In this document: piece by piece, positions 20,554 to 28,685 of the stretch
Layout of the letters: each line of letters opens with the position of its first letter
Position numbering within the stretch: position 1 is the stretch's first letter
Assembly: GCA_002308915.1 (NCBI GenBank)
Contig: DBWI01000024.1
Location: 54,363 to 118,362 of the forward strand
From: Christensenella sp. UBA1242
GTDB taxonomy: Bacteria > Bacillota > Clostridia > Christensenellales > UBA1242
Reading direction: 5' to 3'
Length of the DNA: 64,000 nucleotides
Notes under the pieces: generated by a model
The model's input: the letters and a program-made list of their open reading frames with translations, nothing else
The model's database searches: none
What the model was told of the DNA's origin: nothing
Program-made: the position numbers and the translations under genes

Positions 20554-20874
20554 TTAATTTACTTGCTTAATTTTTTCTTTTTCGTACCTTGATTTTAGTT
20601 CCCTGAATTTGTCAGAAAGTTCAAAAAAATATCTCTCTTTTTGCTCGTTAGTTAATGTCTTATAATAATTTATATCAATTAATTCTGCCATTGGATTTAC
20701 TATGTCCAAATTCACAACATCTTTTACCTTGTTATATAACTGCTCATCATCAGATTTTATTATCACTGTTCTTATAACATTGTCCTTTACACAATTAACC
20801 CCTTTGCAATTTCTTGCACGAAGTCTATCCTTTGCCTGTTGTGCCAATGCTTTAAGCATTTCCCTTCCGTTCAT
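20554..20874 (-). CDS. Hypothetical 106-aa protein
   Basis: Small soluble protein, basic in the first half (REMLKALAQQAKDRLRARNCKGVNCVKDN), with a central VIIKSDDEQLYNKVKDVVN segment and a charged helical C terminus (about 70-106) that could form a coiled coil. Two Cys six residues apart (23 and 28) are noteworthy but not a recognised zinc motif. AAAGGAGAC gives a strong ribosome binding site, so I regard it as a real gene. The upstream region has paired TGTCA palindromes over the likely promoter, implying tight regulation. No family recognised; not evidently tied to pcrA, which has its own promoter. Confidence 0.7.
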   Translation of the reverse strand: MNGREMLKALAQQAKDRLRARNCKGVNCVKDNVIRTVIIKSDDEQLYNKVKDVVNLDIVNPMAELIDINYYKTLTNEQKERYFFELSDKFRELKSRYEKEKIKQVN

Positions 20875-20911
20875 AGTGTCTCCTTTTACAATGATAAGTT
20901 TAAAATATATA

Positions 20912-20925
20912 TGTCAAAAATGACA
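20912..20925. promoter_or_regulatory. Palindromic operator candidate 1 (TGTCA-N4-TGACA)
   Basis: Perfect inverted repeat TGTCAAAAATGACA, 38 bases before the start of the 106-aa gene. Its minus-strand right half reads TTGACA, a consensus -35, with TATCAT 15 bases further on, so a bound repressor would block the promoter. Confidence 0.5.
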
Positions 20926-20935
20926 CTACTTTTTA

Positions 20936-20950
20936 TGTCGATAATTGACA
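20936..20950. promoter_or_regulatory. Palindromic operator candidate 2
   Basis: TGTCGATAATTGACA, an imperfect version of the neighbouring palindrome, centred 24-25 bases upstream of it. A further TGTCAAT half-site occurs at 20996. Confidence 0.4.
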
Positions 20951-21030
20951 AATTTTAAAAAAAATCAAAAAAAAAACAAAAAAACATACTTTCAGATGTC
21001 AATTAGGTATTTTGTTGGAGAAAATTGTAT

Positions 21031-21064
21031 ATAAAAAACATAGTTCTATTTACAACTATGTTTT
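21031..21064 (-). terminator. Terminator after DUF262 gene
   Basis: Ten-base stem AAACATAGTT/AACTATGTTT (21036-21045, 21054-21063) with a T run on the minus strand. Confidence 0.85.
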
Positions 21065-21090
21065 CACTTACTTTATTTATTATAAATTTA

Positions 21091-23166
21091 TTAATTTTTT
21101 CTATTGCTTTTCGCACTATAAATAAACTCGCTTAATTCTATTCCATACTCATTTAACATACCTTTTATCAAACATATTTTATGAGGTGCAGATAGATTGG
21201 TATCATAATAAATTCCAGTTCCCTCAATTTCTTCAAAGTATCTAAACTCTTCTTTATCATAACTAACATAAGGTCTTTGAGACCAAGAAATAACTTTTTC
21301 ATTATTTTTAGCGATTCTTTCCATGATTGTGTTATCTTGTTCATAAAGAGATTTCATTACAGAAGCAAGCATCTTTGTAAAGTCATTTACTTCTACTTTT
21401 TCACCTTGAAGAACATAATAATTTGGATACTTAAACTTTGCATCGTCAGGATTATCAATTCCATATTCTTTATAACTTGTATCTCTAAACGAAATTTCTT
21501 GAATTGGCTTTTCAATCTCAAACAATGAAGCAACTTCTTTAGACAACCTATTCGCTCTAGCAGTTATTGTATCTTTGTTCCATTCTTCTTTATCTATAAC
21601 ATCTTTGTTAAGGTTCTTAATTTTAGAGTTTTCTTCTACCATTTTCTTTTTTTCAGCAAATGGTTTATCAGAAAGTTCGCTATTATAGCCAGTCAAAGTA
21701 AGATTGCCCAATGTATTAAGATATTTACTATGAACATCAAGCCAATTTTCACCAAGCATCATTCGCCACTCTTTTGAAAGGTCTTCATTTTGTGGCATAA
21801 TATGTTCTATTGTTAAATTTGTAATATCAATAAATTCTTTTGTACCTTGATTTTCGATAGAAGACAAAATATATTTACATACCAAGTTTTTATGGTACAA
21901 ATCTTTTTCTTCAAGACACTCAATAAATGATGTATCTGTTGGAATTTTATCTTTTGTATTTAATTGTTGAAAGAAAGATAATACTGCATCCAAATAATAT
22001 TGATAATTATCTTGTTTATTAAAAATTCTGGCATATAATGTCTTAAATAATCCCCTCAATGAGTTAGAACCAACTTCACATACAATTCTTCTAACAAGAT
22101 AATTTAAAAAGAATTTAAGAAGTTTTTCCAAATCAGTTTCAGAAATTAGTCCTTTTTCATAATCTTCAAACACAGGAAAAAGAAAAACATAAATAGTTGT
22201 CTGCCTTAATTGTCTTAAATTATTCAAATATTTTCTTATTCCAATAGGCAACTCCTCATTGGTTTCCATGAAATAATTGTAAAATTTCGCATAGTGAGAC
22301 AATTCTTGCAACATTGACTCATGAGTATATCCACCTTTAACAAACAATCTCTTGAAAGAATTGTAAGCAGACCTCTCCAAAGTCCAACCATCTAATTTGA
22401 AATTTAAAAAATCAAGAATAAATGGCGTCATATATTCTTTCTTTACATACTTTTCTATTTTTAACCAATATGTGTTATAAAGCCTTACTTGGTCTTCATC
22501 TATCATTAAAATATAGTTTCTGATAAGGTCTGAAATCGTTAATGGACAACCTTTTGAGTTAATTGACTCAAAAACTTCTTGTGGATTATCATTTTGGTCT
22601 AATTCAACTCTTGCACATACAAGTTTATCAATTCCTGCTGATATATCCTTAACAGTCATACAATTTTCTTTCTCTTGTTGAACTAACTCCAAAAACTTTT
22701 GATAATTAGCATAAACATTTGAAGTTTTATCCATTTCTTCAAATCTATCTTGCATCAATAATTGTATTTGTTCATTATCAGATTTTAATTTAAGTTTACT
22801 TGCCAAATCAGTACTCAACTCTTGAAATCTGTCTTTATTAAAAAGCCACTCTTTAATTGTTTCTTTTTCAACTTCGGTATCTGCTAAATCATATAGAGCT
22901 TTCAATAAAATATAAGTAGTAGTAAGTCTTTGTTGCCCATCTATAATATAATAATTTTCAACACCACCAACCTTGTTGCCTGTTGCTGTAACAACAGAAC
23001 CCACATAGTGATTTTTATTGTTCTTTTGAGCTTCAACTATGTCTTCAAATAAATTTTGTGCTTGAGCAATACCCCAATCATAATTTCTTTGATAAACAGG
23101 AACAACATACTGTCTTCTTGGTTGTTCAAAATAATCATAAATAATTCTTCCCTTAAAGGCTTCCAT
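21091..23166 (-). CDS. DUF262/DUF1524 protein (GmrSD-type restriction-like)
   Basis: At 691 aa this is a fused GmrS-GmrD-like protein. The N-terminal DUF262 (ParB/sulfiredoxin-like) domain shows PVYQRNYDW (about 19-27) and YYIIDGQQRLTT (about 72-83), the DGQQR loop that hydrolyses nucleotides in GmrSD and BrxU. A long helical spacer follows. The DUF1524 HNH-type nuclease motif appears as TIEHIMPQNEDLSKEW with a downstream LGNLTLTGYNSELSD. A C-terminal extra domain of about 120 residues (from FRDTSYKEYG) resembles those appended to other DUF262 proteins. Family members are type IV restriction enzymes against modified phage DNA, or act with partner defence genes. GAGGAG precedes the ATG. It directly follows a DUF4132-like gene, 46 bases apart, and is closed by a terminator. 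Confidence 0.88.
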   Translation of the reverse strand: MEAFKGRIIYDYFEQPRRQYVVPVYQRNYDWGIAQAQNLFEDIVEAQKNNKNHYVGSVVTATGNKVGGVENYYIIDGQQRLTTTYILLKALYDLADTEVEKETIKEWLFNKDRFQELSTDLASKLKLKSDNEQIQLLMQDRFEEMDKTSNVYANYQKFLELVQQEKENCMTVKDISAGIDKLVCARVELDQNDNPQEVFESINSKGCPLTISDLIRNYILMIDEDQVRLYNTYWLKIEKYVKKEYMTPFILDFLNFKLDGWTLERSAYNSFKRLFVKGGYTHESMLQELSHYAKFYNYFMETNEELPIGIRKYLNNLRQLRQTTIYVFLFPVFEDYEKGLISETDLEKLLKFFLNYLVRRIVCEVGSNSLRGLFKTLYARIFNKQDNYQYYLDAVLSFFQQLNTKDKIPTDTSFIECLEEKDLYHKNLVCKYILSSIENQGTKEFIDITNLTIEHIMPQNEDLSKEWRMMLGENWLDVHSKYLNTLGNLTLTGYNSELSDKPFAEKKKMVEENSKIKNLNKDVIDKEEWNKDTITARANRLSKEVASLFEIEKPIQEISFRDTSYKEYGIDNPDDAKFKYPNYYVLQGEKVEVNDFTKMLASVMKSLYEQDNTIMERIAKNNEKVISWSQRPYVSYDKEEFRYFEEIEGTGIYYDTNLSAPHKICLIKGMLNEYGIELSEFIYSAKSNRKN

Positions 23167-23212
23167 AAAAAACTCCTCAAATTACATAAAAATTGTACTT
23201 CTTTTCTTAATT

Positions 23213-25354
23213 TTATCTTGTTTTTATACTTGATAAAACAAAATCAAAGAATCTTTCGTTTACACCACCAAGACTCAGACTTTGAGACTTATTTGTAATA
23301 TACTTATCCCCATCTCTCATGACTTCACTTAGCCTATAGAATCTAATATGACCAAGTGTTGCCATTGCTGAAATAACTGTTATTGGTTTTTGAAATTCAA
23401 TTTCAACCAAAATATTCAAAACACTGTTAGCATAAACGAGACTAGAAAATTGAACTTCGCCAACATTGATATTTGGGACAAATCCCTTTTTCTTTAATGT
23501 TTTGACAAAATCTTCACCATTAACAATTGTTCCCATAAAATTACCAACTGACATATTTGCACGATTAAAATTGTTAATATCAATTACATTTGGACCAAAT
23601 TGCTTAAATAATGGATTAGGTAAATTTAAATCTGCTTTTTCAAATCTTTCATCAAGGTCTAGTTGATGAACAATTGAAATATAAACATCATTTTCAGACG
23701 TTTGTTGCATACCTCCATAAATGTAAATAATTTCTTTATCTCTCACAATAAATATTGAATATAGCTTGCCTTGTTTATATTCACCAAATACAAGTCGATT
23801 AGCAAATCCATTGAAAACTTTGTTATGTAAAAATAACCTTTTAAACATATCTCTAGAGTATCTTCTTCCAGAAATAAAGTTTACATACAGTCTTTTCCTT
23901 TCCTGTTCAATCTCAGCATCTGTCAAATTTTCACCAACAGTCAAGTCTTTTACTTCTTCAACATTTTTATTATTTATTGAAGCAAATAATTGCATATATT
24001 GTTCTCTTCTTTGTGCAAAAGCATCAAAGTTTTGCAACCTAGAAAACATTTCAATAAAATTAGGTTTTTTGCTGTAAATTAAGCACTCCGCCAAATAATT
24101 TGCTTCCTTATTTCTGCCAAGCTTATATAATGCAAATAATAGCTCAAATATTGCTCTTTCAAACAATCCATCACTAAACAAAGCAAACATTCTTACACAC
24201 CATTTTGCAGAAAGAATATCTTTACTTTGTGAATGCTTATCAAATAATTTTTGAGCAAATCCATTCAAACTTGCAGCATCAAATACTTCATACAAAGATT
24301 TTAAACTAAGTAAATTTAATAAGTTTTTTTCATTTCTAAAAATGTCGATTAAAAATGTTTTTTCTAAATCGTTTGCACTCTCTCCACTTTTAAATAAAAG
24401 TGGCATATTCTCAAATGCAACCCCAAGTGAACGCTCTTGTACCATTTCAACTTTCTTTTGTGCCAAAACTTTAAAGTGTTGTTCTGTTCCAAATGTTAAA
24501 TTTTGAGTTATTCCCAACCTTTGCGCAAGGTATTCTTTTATTTTTGTATCTTTTTCTTCTTCGTATAAATTTGCAAGTCTTGTTTCAACTTCAACATTAT
24601 TTGTTATTGCAGAAAGAACTTTTATGTAATGCAAACGTTTTTCTGCATCATGAGGCAAATATTTATCAAAGTATGCAAGTGTATCTGTTATGTATGTTTT
24701 AAGAAATAATTCTGCATTTTGTTCACTAACTTCTTCAAATGACTTAACATTAAACAAAATATCTATCCCTTTTAATGTGTCAAAATTGAGAATTAACGAC
24801 AAATATTCCAACTCATACTTTGAGTTCTGAGATATATAATCTTCTAGTTGTTCTTCATTCTCTCTCATGAAATTTTGCATATATTCTAATGCTATATCAT
24901 GCCAAACATACAAACTTGAATCTTCATTAAAAATACTATCAAGCACCAATGGCATATATAATTCTACTGAAATATTTGCGTATTTTACAACTTCAATAAA
25001 TCTATCAAACAATCTTTCTTGAATATTATAATCTTTAAACTTGCTAACATAATTCATATTGCCAACATGCCCAACAAATAGTTTAGATATAAATTCTTCT
25101 ACTGCAGCAAATTCACTCATATACAAAAAAATTTTCGTATAATTTACAAGTGCTGGAACATAGTTGTTTAATTGGAATACCAATTCCGCCAATTCACCTA
25201 TTTTTTTCTTATCTTCACACAAAACAGAATGATTTGCTATGTATTCCAAATTCTCTTCTGGCATATCATCAAGTATTGGCGTTTCACTAATATCGTACTT
25301 TAAAACTGATTCGGTTTTGTTAACCAACTGACTATAACTTCTTAATACTTCCAT
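23213..25354 (-). CDS. DUF4132-like protein
   Basis: 713-residue, largely helical protein. The N-terminal 450 residues look like a repeat solenoid with many Leu/Phe/Tyr and no motif I know. The C-terminal part resembles DUF4132: RLVFGEYKQGKLYSIFIV (an LVxGxYxxGxLxxxF strand pair), then YISIVHQLDLDERFE (the I.HPL.L block) and NPLFKQFGPNVIDIN (the QPFxQL block). DUF4132 occurs in MolR-like proteins of unknown biochemistry, sometimes near AAA+ or VWA genes. CGGAG lies just before the ATG. It appears to form a two-gene transcript with the DUF262 gene. The DUF4132 call is by eye and could be only distant. Confidence 0.7.
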   Translation of the reverse strand: MEVLRSYSQLVNKTESVLKYDISETPILDDMPEENLEYIANHSVLCEDKKKIGELAELVFQLNNYVPALVNYTKIFLYMSEFAAVEEFISKLFVGHVGNMNYVSKFKDYNIQERLFDRFIEVVKYANISVELYMPLVLDSIFNEDSSLYVWHDIALEYMQNFMRENEEQLEDYISQNSKYELEYLSLILNFDTLKGIDILFNVKSFEEVSEQNAELFLKTYITDTLAYFDKYLPHDAEKRLHYIKVLSAITNNVEVETRLANLYEEEKDTKIKEYLAQRLGITQNLTFGTEQHFKVLAQKKVEMVQERSLGVAFENMPLLFKSGESANDLEKTFLIDIFRNEKNLLNLLSLKSLYEVFDAASLNGFAQKLFDKHSQSKDILSAKWCVRMFALFSDGLFERAIFELLFALYKLGRNKEANYLAECLIYSKKPNFIEMFSRLQNFDAFAQRREQYMQLFASINNKNVEEVKDLTVGENLTDAEIEQERKRLYVNFISGRRYSRDMFKRLFLHNKVFNGFANRLVFGEYKQGKLYSIFIVRDKEIIYIYGGMQQTSENDVYISIVHQLDLDERFEKADLNLPNPLFKQFGPNVIDINNFNRANMSVGNFMGTIVNGEDFVKTLKKKGFVPNINVGEVQFSSLVYANSVLNILVEIEFQKPITVISAMATLGHIRFYRLSEVMRDGDKYITNKSQSLSLGGVNERFFDFVLSSIKTR

Positions 25355-25369
25355 ATTTACTCCGATAGT

Positions 25370-25397
25370 ATTTTATCAAAGATTGATAAAAAATCAA
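25370..25397 (-). promoter_or_regulatory. Putative promoter for DUF4132-DUF262 pair
   Basis: Minus-strand -35 TTGATT (25392-25397), 16-base spacer, -10 TAAAAT (25370-25375) with a TGA extension, 16 bases before the ATG. The surrounding GATTTGAT/ATCAATC inverted repeat might also serve as a weak terminator for the upstream protease gene. Confidence 0.45.
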
Positions 25398-25443
25398 ATC
25401 AATAATTAATATTTTTTATATTAATATAAAAAAAAAAATAAAT

Positions 25444-26283
25444 TTACAATAAAATATCTTCTAATGTACTTATCGGACTATATTTGGCTGCTAATTTTAT
25501 AATAGTTAATTCTGTTATAATCTTTATTCTCTCATCAGCACAAACCACATAAAATACATTGAATTTATGCTTTGAAATCCTTGTTATCACTTTGTATAAT
25601 CTTTCACTAGACTTTATTAAAGTAAACTTAATTTGTCTACCAGTATCTAGCATTTTTATTCTGTTTGCACTCAACGTTAAGTAGTTATAGGTTGATTTGT
25701 TATTTGGTTGAAAAATCCCAACAAACAAAAACAAAGTGATAATTATTAAATTAACATTCATCACTCCAAATACAAGCCCGACAAAAAAAGTAATAACAAA
25801 AACAAGGCAAACTACCAAATTAAGGAAAACGACAAACTTTATTACATTTTGATAGTCATATTTTTTTGATAAAAATCCAGCAAGCACTCTTCCCCCATCC
25901 AAAGGATAACAAGGCAACAAATTGAAAATAAAAATAGACAAATTTGCATAACAAAACAATCTTGTATAAATGTATGAAATAGGAAACAACCACCACAAAG
26001 CAAAACAACAAATACACAAAAAAATATTAACCATAGGCCCAGCCAATGCAATTAAAATTTCATCATTAGAAGAAAAAAAATTTGTACCATAATTAAGACA
26101 AACACCATATGGCATAAGTACAATTTTGTTTAACATGTAACCTAATTTCTTTGCAACAAAGCTATGTCCAAATTCGTGAAAAATTACAACAATAAGATAC
26201 ACAAAAACGCTTTCATATTGTTGTAATAAAAGAAGGAAAATAAGGTAGATTAAGAACAATGGATGAAGAATTATTTTTTTCAT
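25444..26283 (-). CDS. SpoIVFB-like site-2 protease (M50)
   Basis: A second intramembrane zinc protease, 279 aa, without PDZ domain. HEFGH lies near residue 37 in the second hydrophobic segment, and NLLPCYPLDGGRVL supplies the third ligand; four to six membrane segments are followed by a 75-residue cytosolic C-terminal part that resembles the CBS-like tail of SpoIVFB (VITRISKHKFNVFYVV). In B. subtilis SpoIVFB follows minCD-spoIVFA and processes pro-sigma-K; here the gene follows minD, minE and a tiny membrane ORF, the matching position. Whether this organism sporulates cannot be told from the window. The start overlaps the small ORF as ATGA. Confidence 0.85.
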   Translation of the reverse strand: MKKIILHPLFLIYLIFLLLLQQYESVFVYLIVVIFHEFGHSFVAKKLGYMLNKIVLMPYGVCLNYGTNFFSSNDEILIALAGPMVNIFLCICCFALWWLFPISYIYTRLFCYANLSIFIFNLLPCYPLDGGRVLAGFLSKKYDYQNVIKFVVFLNLVVCLVFVITFFVGLVFGVMNVNLIIITLFLFVGIFQPNNKSTYNYLTLSANRIKMLDTGRQIKFTLIKSSERLYKVITRISKHKFNVFYVVCADERIKIITELTIIKLAAKYSPISTLEDILL

Positions 26284-26459
26284 TTTGATAATAACAAAAT
26301 AATATTTATTACAAAATACAAATTGTATAAAACAGTTATAAATATCGATATATTGATTATGTTATTAAATATAACTACAATATTTGGTATATATTTGGTT
26401 TTTATATTATCATTTTCACTACTCTTTACGATAATAATATTTCTCCCAAAATCTCCCAT
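26280..26459 (-). CDS. 59-aa single-pass membrane protein
   Basis: An ORF of 59 codons plus stop, between minE and the SpoIVFB-like gene. The first 25 residues are polar (MGDFGRNIIIVKSSENDNIK...), and residues 27-57 are almost entirely Ile/Leu/Val/Phe/Tyr/Asn, a plausible transmembrane helix. The stop overlaps the protease start as ATGA, typical of coupled genes. The position is that of spoIVFA, whose product holds SpoIVFB inactive, but SpoIVFA is far larger and no homology is visible. No ribosome binding site precedes the ATG, so the exact start is uncertain. Confidence 0.45.
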   Translation of the reverse strand: MGDFGRNIIIVKSSENDNIKTKYIPNIVVIFNNIINISIFITVLYNLYFVINIILLLSK

Positions 26460-26492
26460 AGTATACTATATTATCAAAACAATTTTGTTATG

Positions 26493-26732
26493 CTAAAAAC
26501 TTAAAACACCAATAGATTTTACCCTTCTTGTTTTTAACGTAATATTAAACAATATTTCATCATCAGACTCTTTAACTTCAACAAAAATTTCTGGTTGCTC
26601 CATATAACATTTTGATATTCTTAAAAAATCACTTTTTAGTACATCACACAATTTTTCAGGATCTTGTTCCCTATCATCAACAAGAACCTTTTTTAATCTA
26701 TTTTTACCAATCTGAGCTATAGTAAATTTCAT
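26493..26732 (-). CDS. minE: Cell division topological specificity factor MinE
   Basis: A 79-residue MinE. The anti-MinCD/MinD-binding helix region reads IGKNRLKKVLVDDREQDPEKL and the dimerisation part DVLKSDFLRISKCYMEQPEIFVEVKES, both matching the family pattern (RLxxxLxxDR...LKxDILxVIxKYxxI). MinE drives MinD off the membrane and creates pole-to-pole oscillation. Its ATG shares a base with the minD stop; AGGAGA lies inside the minD end. Confidence 0.92.
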   Translation of the reverse strand: MKFTIAQIGKNRLKKVLVDDREQDPEKLCDVLKSDFLRISKCYMEQPEIFVEVKESDDEILFNITLKTRRVKSIGVLSF

Positions 26733-27520
26733 TATATTCTCCTCTTTATATTACGCCTAAGTGCACCAAGGACACCTTTGTATTTTTGCTTACAATCAAA
26801 AACCTTTTGAGTGCCATTATGTAAATTTTCAGCTAGCAAAACCCATGCCCTATTTGAAACACTTCCCCCCAAAACGCCAAGACTACTTAATGCAGATATA
26901 TCATCATCTTCTGGAACAACCCCCAGAATTGGTATGTGTAAAAAATTAATTATTTCGTCAACATCAATCATTTCACCATTAACCATCAAATCTCCTCTAA
27001 CCCGGTTAACCACTAAATACTTTTCGTTAAGGTTATAAGAAGATAATATCGATAAAACTTTATCTGCATCTCTAATACTAGAAATGTGAGGAGTAACAAC
27101 AACAACTGCTTCATTTGCACATACAATAGCTCTTTTAAACCCTTGTTCAACGCCAGCAGGACAATCAATAAAAATATAATCAAAAGTATTTTCCAATGAA
27201 CAAACAACATTTTTTATATCTTCACCAGTTATTTCTTCTCCCCTATAAGAATGTGCAGATGGTAAAATATAAAGATTCTCATATCTTTTGTCTTGAATAA
27301 GAGCTTGTGTCGTCCTACATCTTCCCTCAATTACATCAACAATATCAAAAACAATTCTTTGTTCCACGCCCATAACAACATCTAAATTATTCAGTCCAAT
27401 ATCAACATCCAAGATTGCAACCCTAAATCCCAAATTGGACAATGTGGCACCAAGGTTGGCGCAAATAGTTGTTTTTCCAACACCCCCTTTACCGCTAGTA
27501 AATACAATTCTTCTTGCCAT
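26732..27520 (-). CDS. minD: Septum site-determining ATPase MinD
   Basis: Deviant Walker A ATPase that binds the membrane in its ATP form and recruits MinC and MinE. KGGVGKTT spans residues 11-18 with the signature Lys11; DVDIGLNNLDVVMG and FIDCPAGVEQGF follow. The C terminus GALRRNIKRRI is the amphipathic membrane-targeting helix. 262 aa is normal. AGGAGA precedes the ATG. minC does not accompany it in the window. Confidence 0.96.
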   Translation of the reverse strand: MARRIVFTSGKGGVGKTTICANLGATLSNLGFRVAILDVDIGLNNLDVVMGVEQRIVFDIVDVIEGRCRTTQALIQDKRYENLYILPSAHSYRGEEITGEDIKNVVCSLENTFDYIFIDCPAGVEQGFKRAIVCANEAVVVVTPHISSIRDADKVLSILSSYNLNEKYLVVNRVRGDLMVNGEMIDVDEIINFLHIPILGVVPEDDDISALSSLGVLGGSVSNRAWVLLAENLHNGTQKVFDCKQKYKGVLGALRRNIKRRI

Positions 27521-27557
27521 TTTATTTCTCCTAATTTTGATTTTAGTTTTATTGCAT

Positions 27558-27597
27558 AAAAAAACAAAAGAACATTTTGTAACAAAATGTCCTTTTA
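27558..27597 (-). terminator. Terminator after the MreB-like gene
   Basis: 15-base inverted repeat with a one-base loop (27566-27580, 27582-27596; one or two mismatches) and a T run on the minus strand. Confidence 0.85.
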
Positions 27598-27613
27598 ATA
27601 CTAAATTTGTTTA

Positions 27614-28627
27614 TTATAAATTTTTTACCAATTCTTCAACTAAATTAAGTGAATTTATTAATTTTGCCAAACCATTTGCCGCAGCATTATTTGATTCATC
27701 TGAAATGTTTATTGAAAAACCTAATTTGTTTCTTAAATATTTTTCCAATCCTGAAACTTTTGAATATCCACCACAAATAGTTATACCATTACGCACAACA
27801 TCATTAGATATCTCTGGAGAAAGCGTGTTTACCATTGTTTTTATAATTTTTACTATTTCATCCAAATACACACTTGTAGCTTCGAATATATCCTTTGCAG
27901 TAACAATTACCTGTATTGGGCTTCCTGTTTTATCATCAATAGCTGTAACTTCATATTTTGCCATGTCATTTTCGTATAAACTTCCAATATTTTCCTTTAA
28001 GTAAGCAGCTGTTTTTAATCCAATTGTAACGCCGTACTTAAATTTTATAAAACTGACAATTGAACTATCCATACTTCTGCCACCAATACAAAGAGTTGCA
28101 CCACTAATAATTGTGTTCATGTTTATTACTGCACAATCAACAGTTCCACCACCAATATCAACAATCATATGAGCATTATTAGCTGAAATATTAATATTTT
28201 CACCAAGAGCACAACAAAATATTCTTGGAATTAATACAACATCTTTTGCCTTTGCCATTAAACACATATCAATATATTTTTGCTTTTGTTCATAATCAAT
28301 TCCTACAGGAATTGTTGATATTATTTTTAATGGGTTAAAAACTGACGCATGAATATTTAATTTTGACAAAAAAGATTTAAGCACAAAACTTGCATAATCC
28401 GTACTTACTATTTCACCATAACTAACTGGACTAAATATAACCTTATTTGAGTCTGTTTTACCTAAGACATTTTCTACTTCTTTACCAACACCAGTAATTA
28501 TAAGATTATTATTATTTCCTTTATTTGCAGAAATTAAATTAGTCTCTCTTAAAACTATTCCTTCATTACTTTTGGCAATTACAACATTTGAACTACCAAA
28601 ATTTAATCCCAATACAATTTCAGACAT
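27614..28627 (-). CDS. MreB/Mbl family actin-like protein
   Basis: A 337-aa bacterial actin. Phosphate 1 is LGLNFGSSNVVIAKS (6-20), phosphate 2 is MIVDIGGGTVDCAVI, and the adenosine motif is ITICGGYSKVSGL, so nucleotide binding looks intact. MreB-type filaments guide lateral wall synthesis. Compared with canonical MreB the sequence is divergent (FGSSN instead of LGTAN; a Gly-Asn-rich turn near residues 35-41), so it may be an MreB paralogue. It sits between the Ppx-like gene and minDE but is bounded by terminators on both sides, so it is a separate transcript. Confidence 0.85.
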   Translation of the reverse strand: MSEIVLGLNFGSSNVVIAKSNEGIVLRETNLISANKGNNNNLIITGVGKEVENVLGKTDSNKVIFSPVSYGEIVSTDYASFVLKSFLSKLNIHASVFNPLKIISTIPVGIDYEQKQKYIDMCLMAKAKDVVLIPRIFCCALGENINISANNAHMIVDIGGGTVDCAVINMNTIISGATLCIGGRSMDSSIVSFIKFKYGVTIGLKTAAYLKENIGSLYENDMAKYEVTAIDDKTGSPIQVIVTAKDIFEATSVYLDEIVKIIKTMVNTLSPEISNDVVRNGITICGGYSKVSGLEKYLRNKLGFSINISDESNNAAANGLAKLINSLNLVEELVKNL

Positions 28628-28639
28628 ATATTTTCCTTT

Positions 28640-28678
28640 AAAAAATCATACAACAACCAAAGAATGGTTATTGTATGC
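28640..28678 (-). terminator. Terminator after the Ppx-like gene
   Basis: 13-base stem CATACAACAACCA/TGGTTATTGTATG with one G-T pair, five-base loop, and a T run on the minus strand. Confidence 0.85.
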
Positions 28679-28685
28679 TTATATT

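Noticed and set aside
26263..26496. Plus-strand hydrophobic ORF opposite the minE-SpoIVFB gap
   Set aside because: No ribosome binding site, and it runs antisense to the coupled 59-aa ORF and to the protease start; composition reflects A/T-rich DNA.
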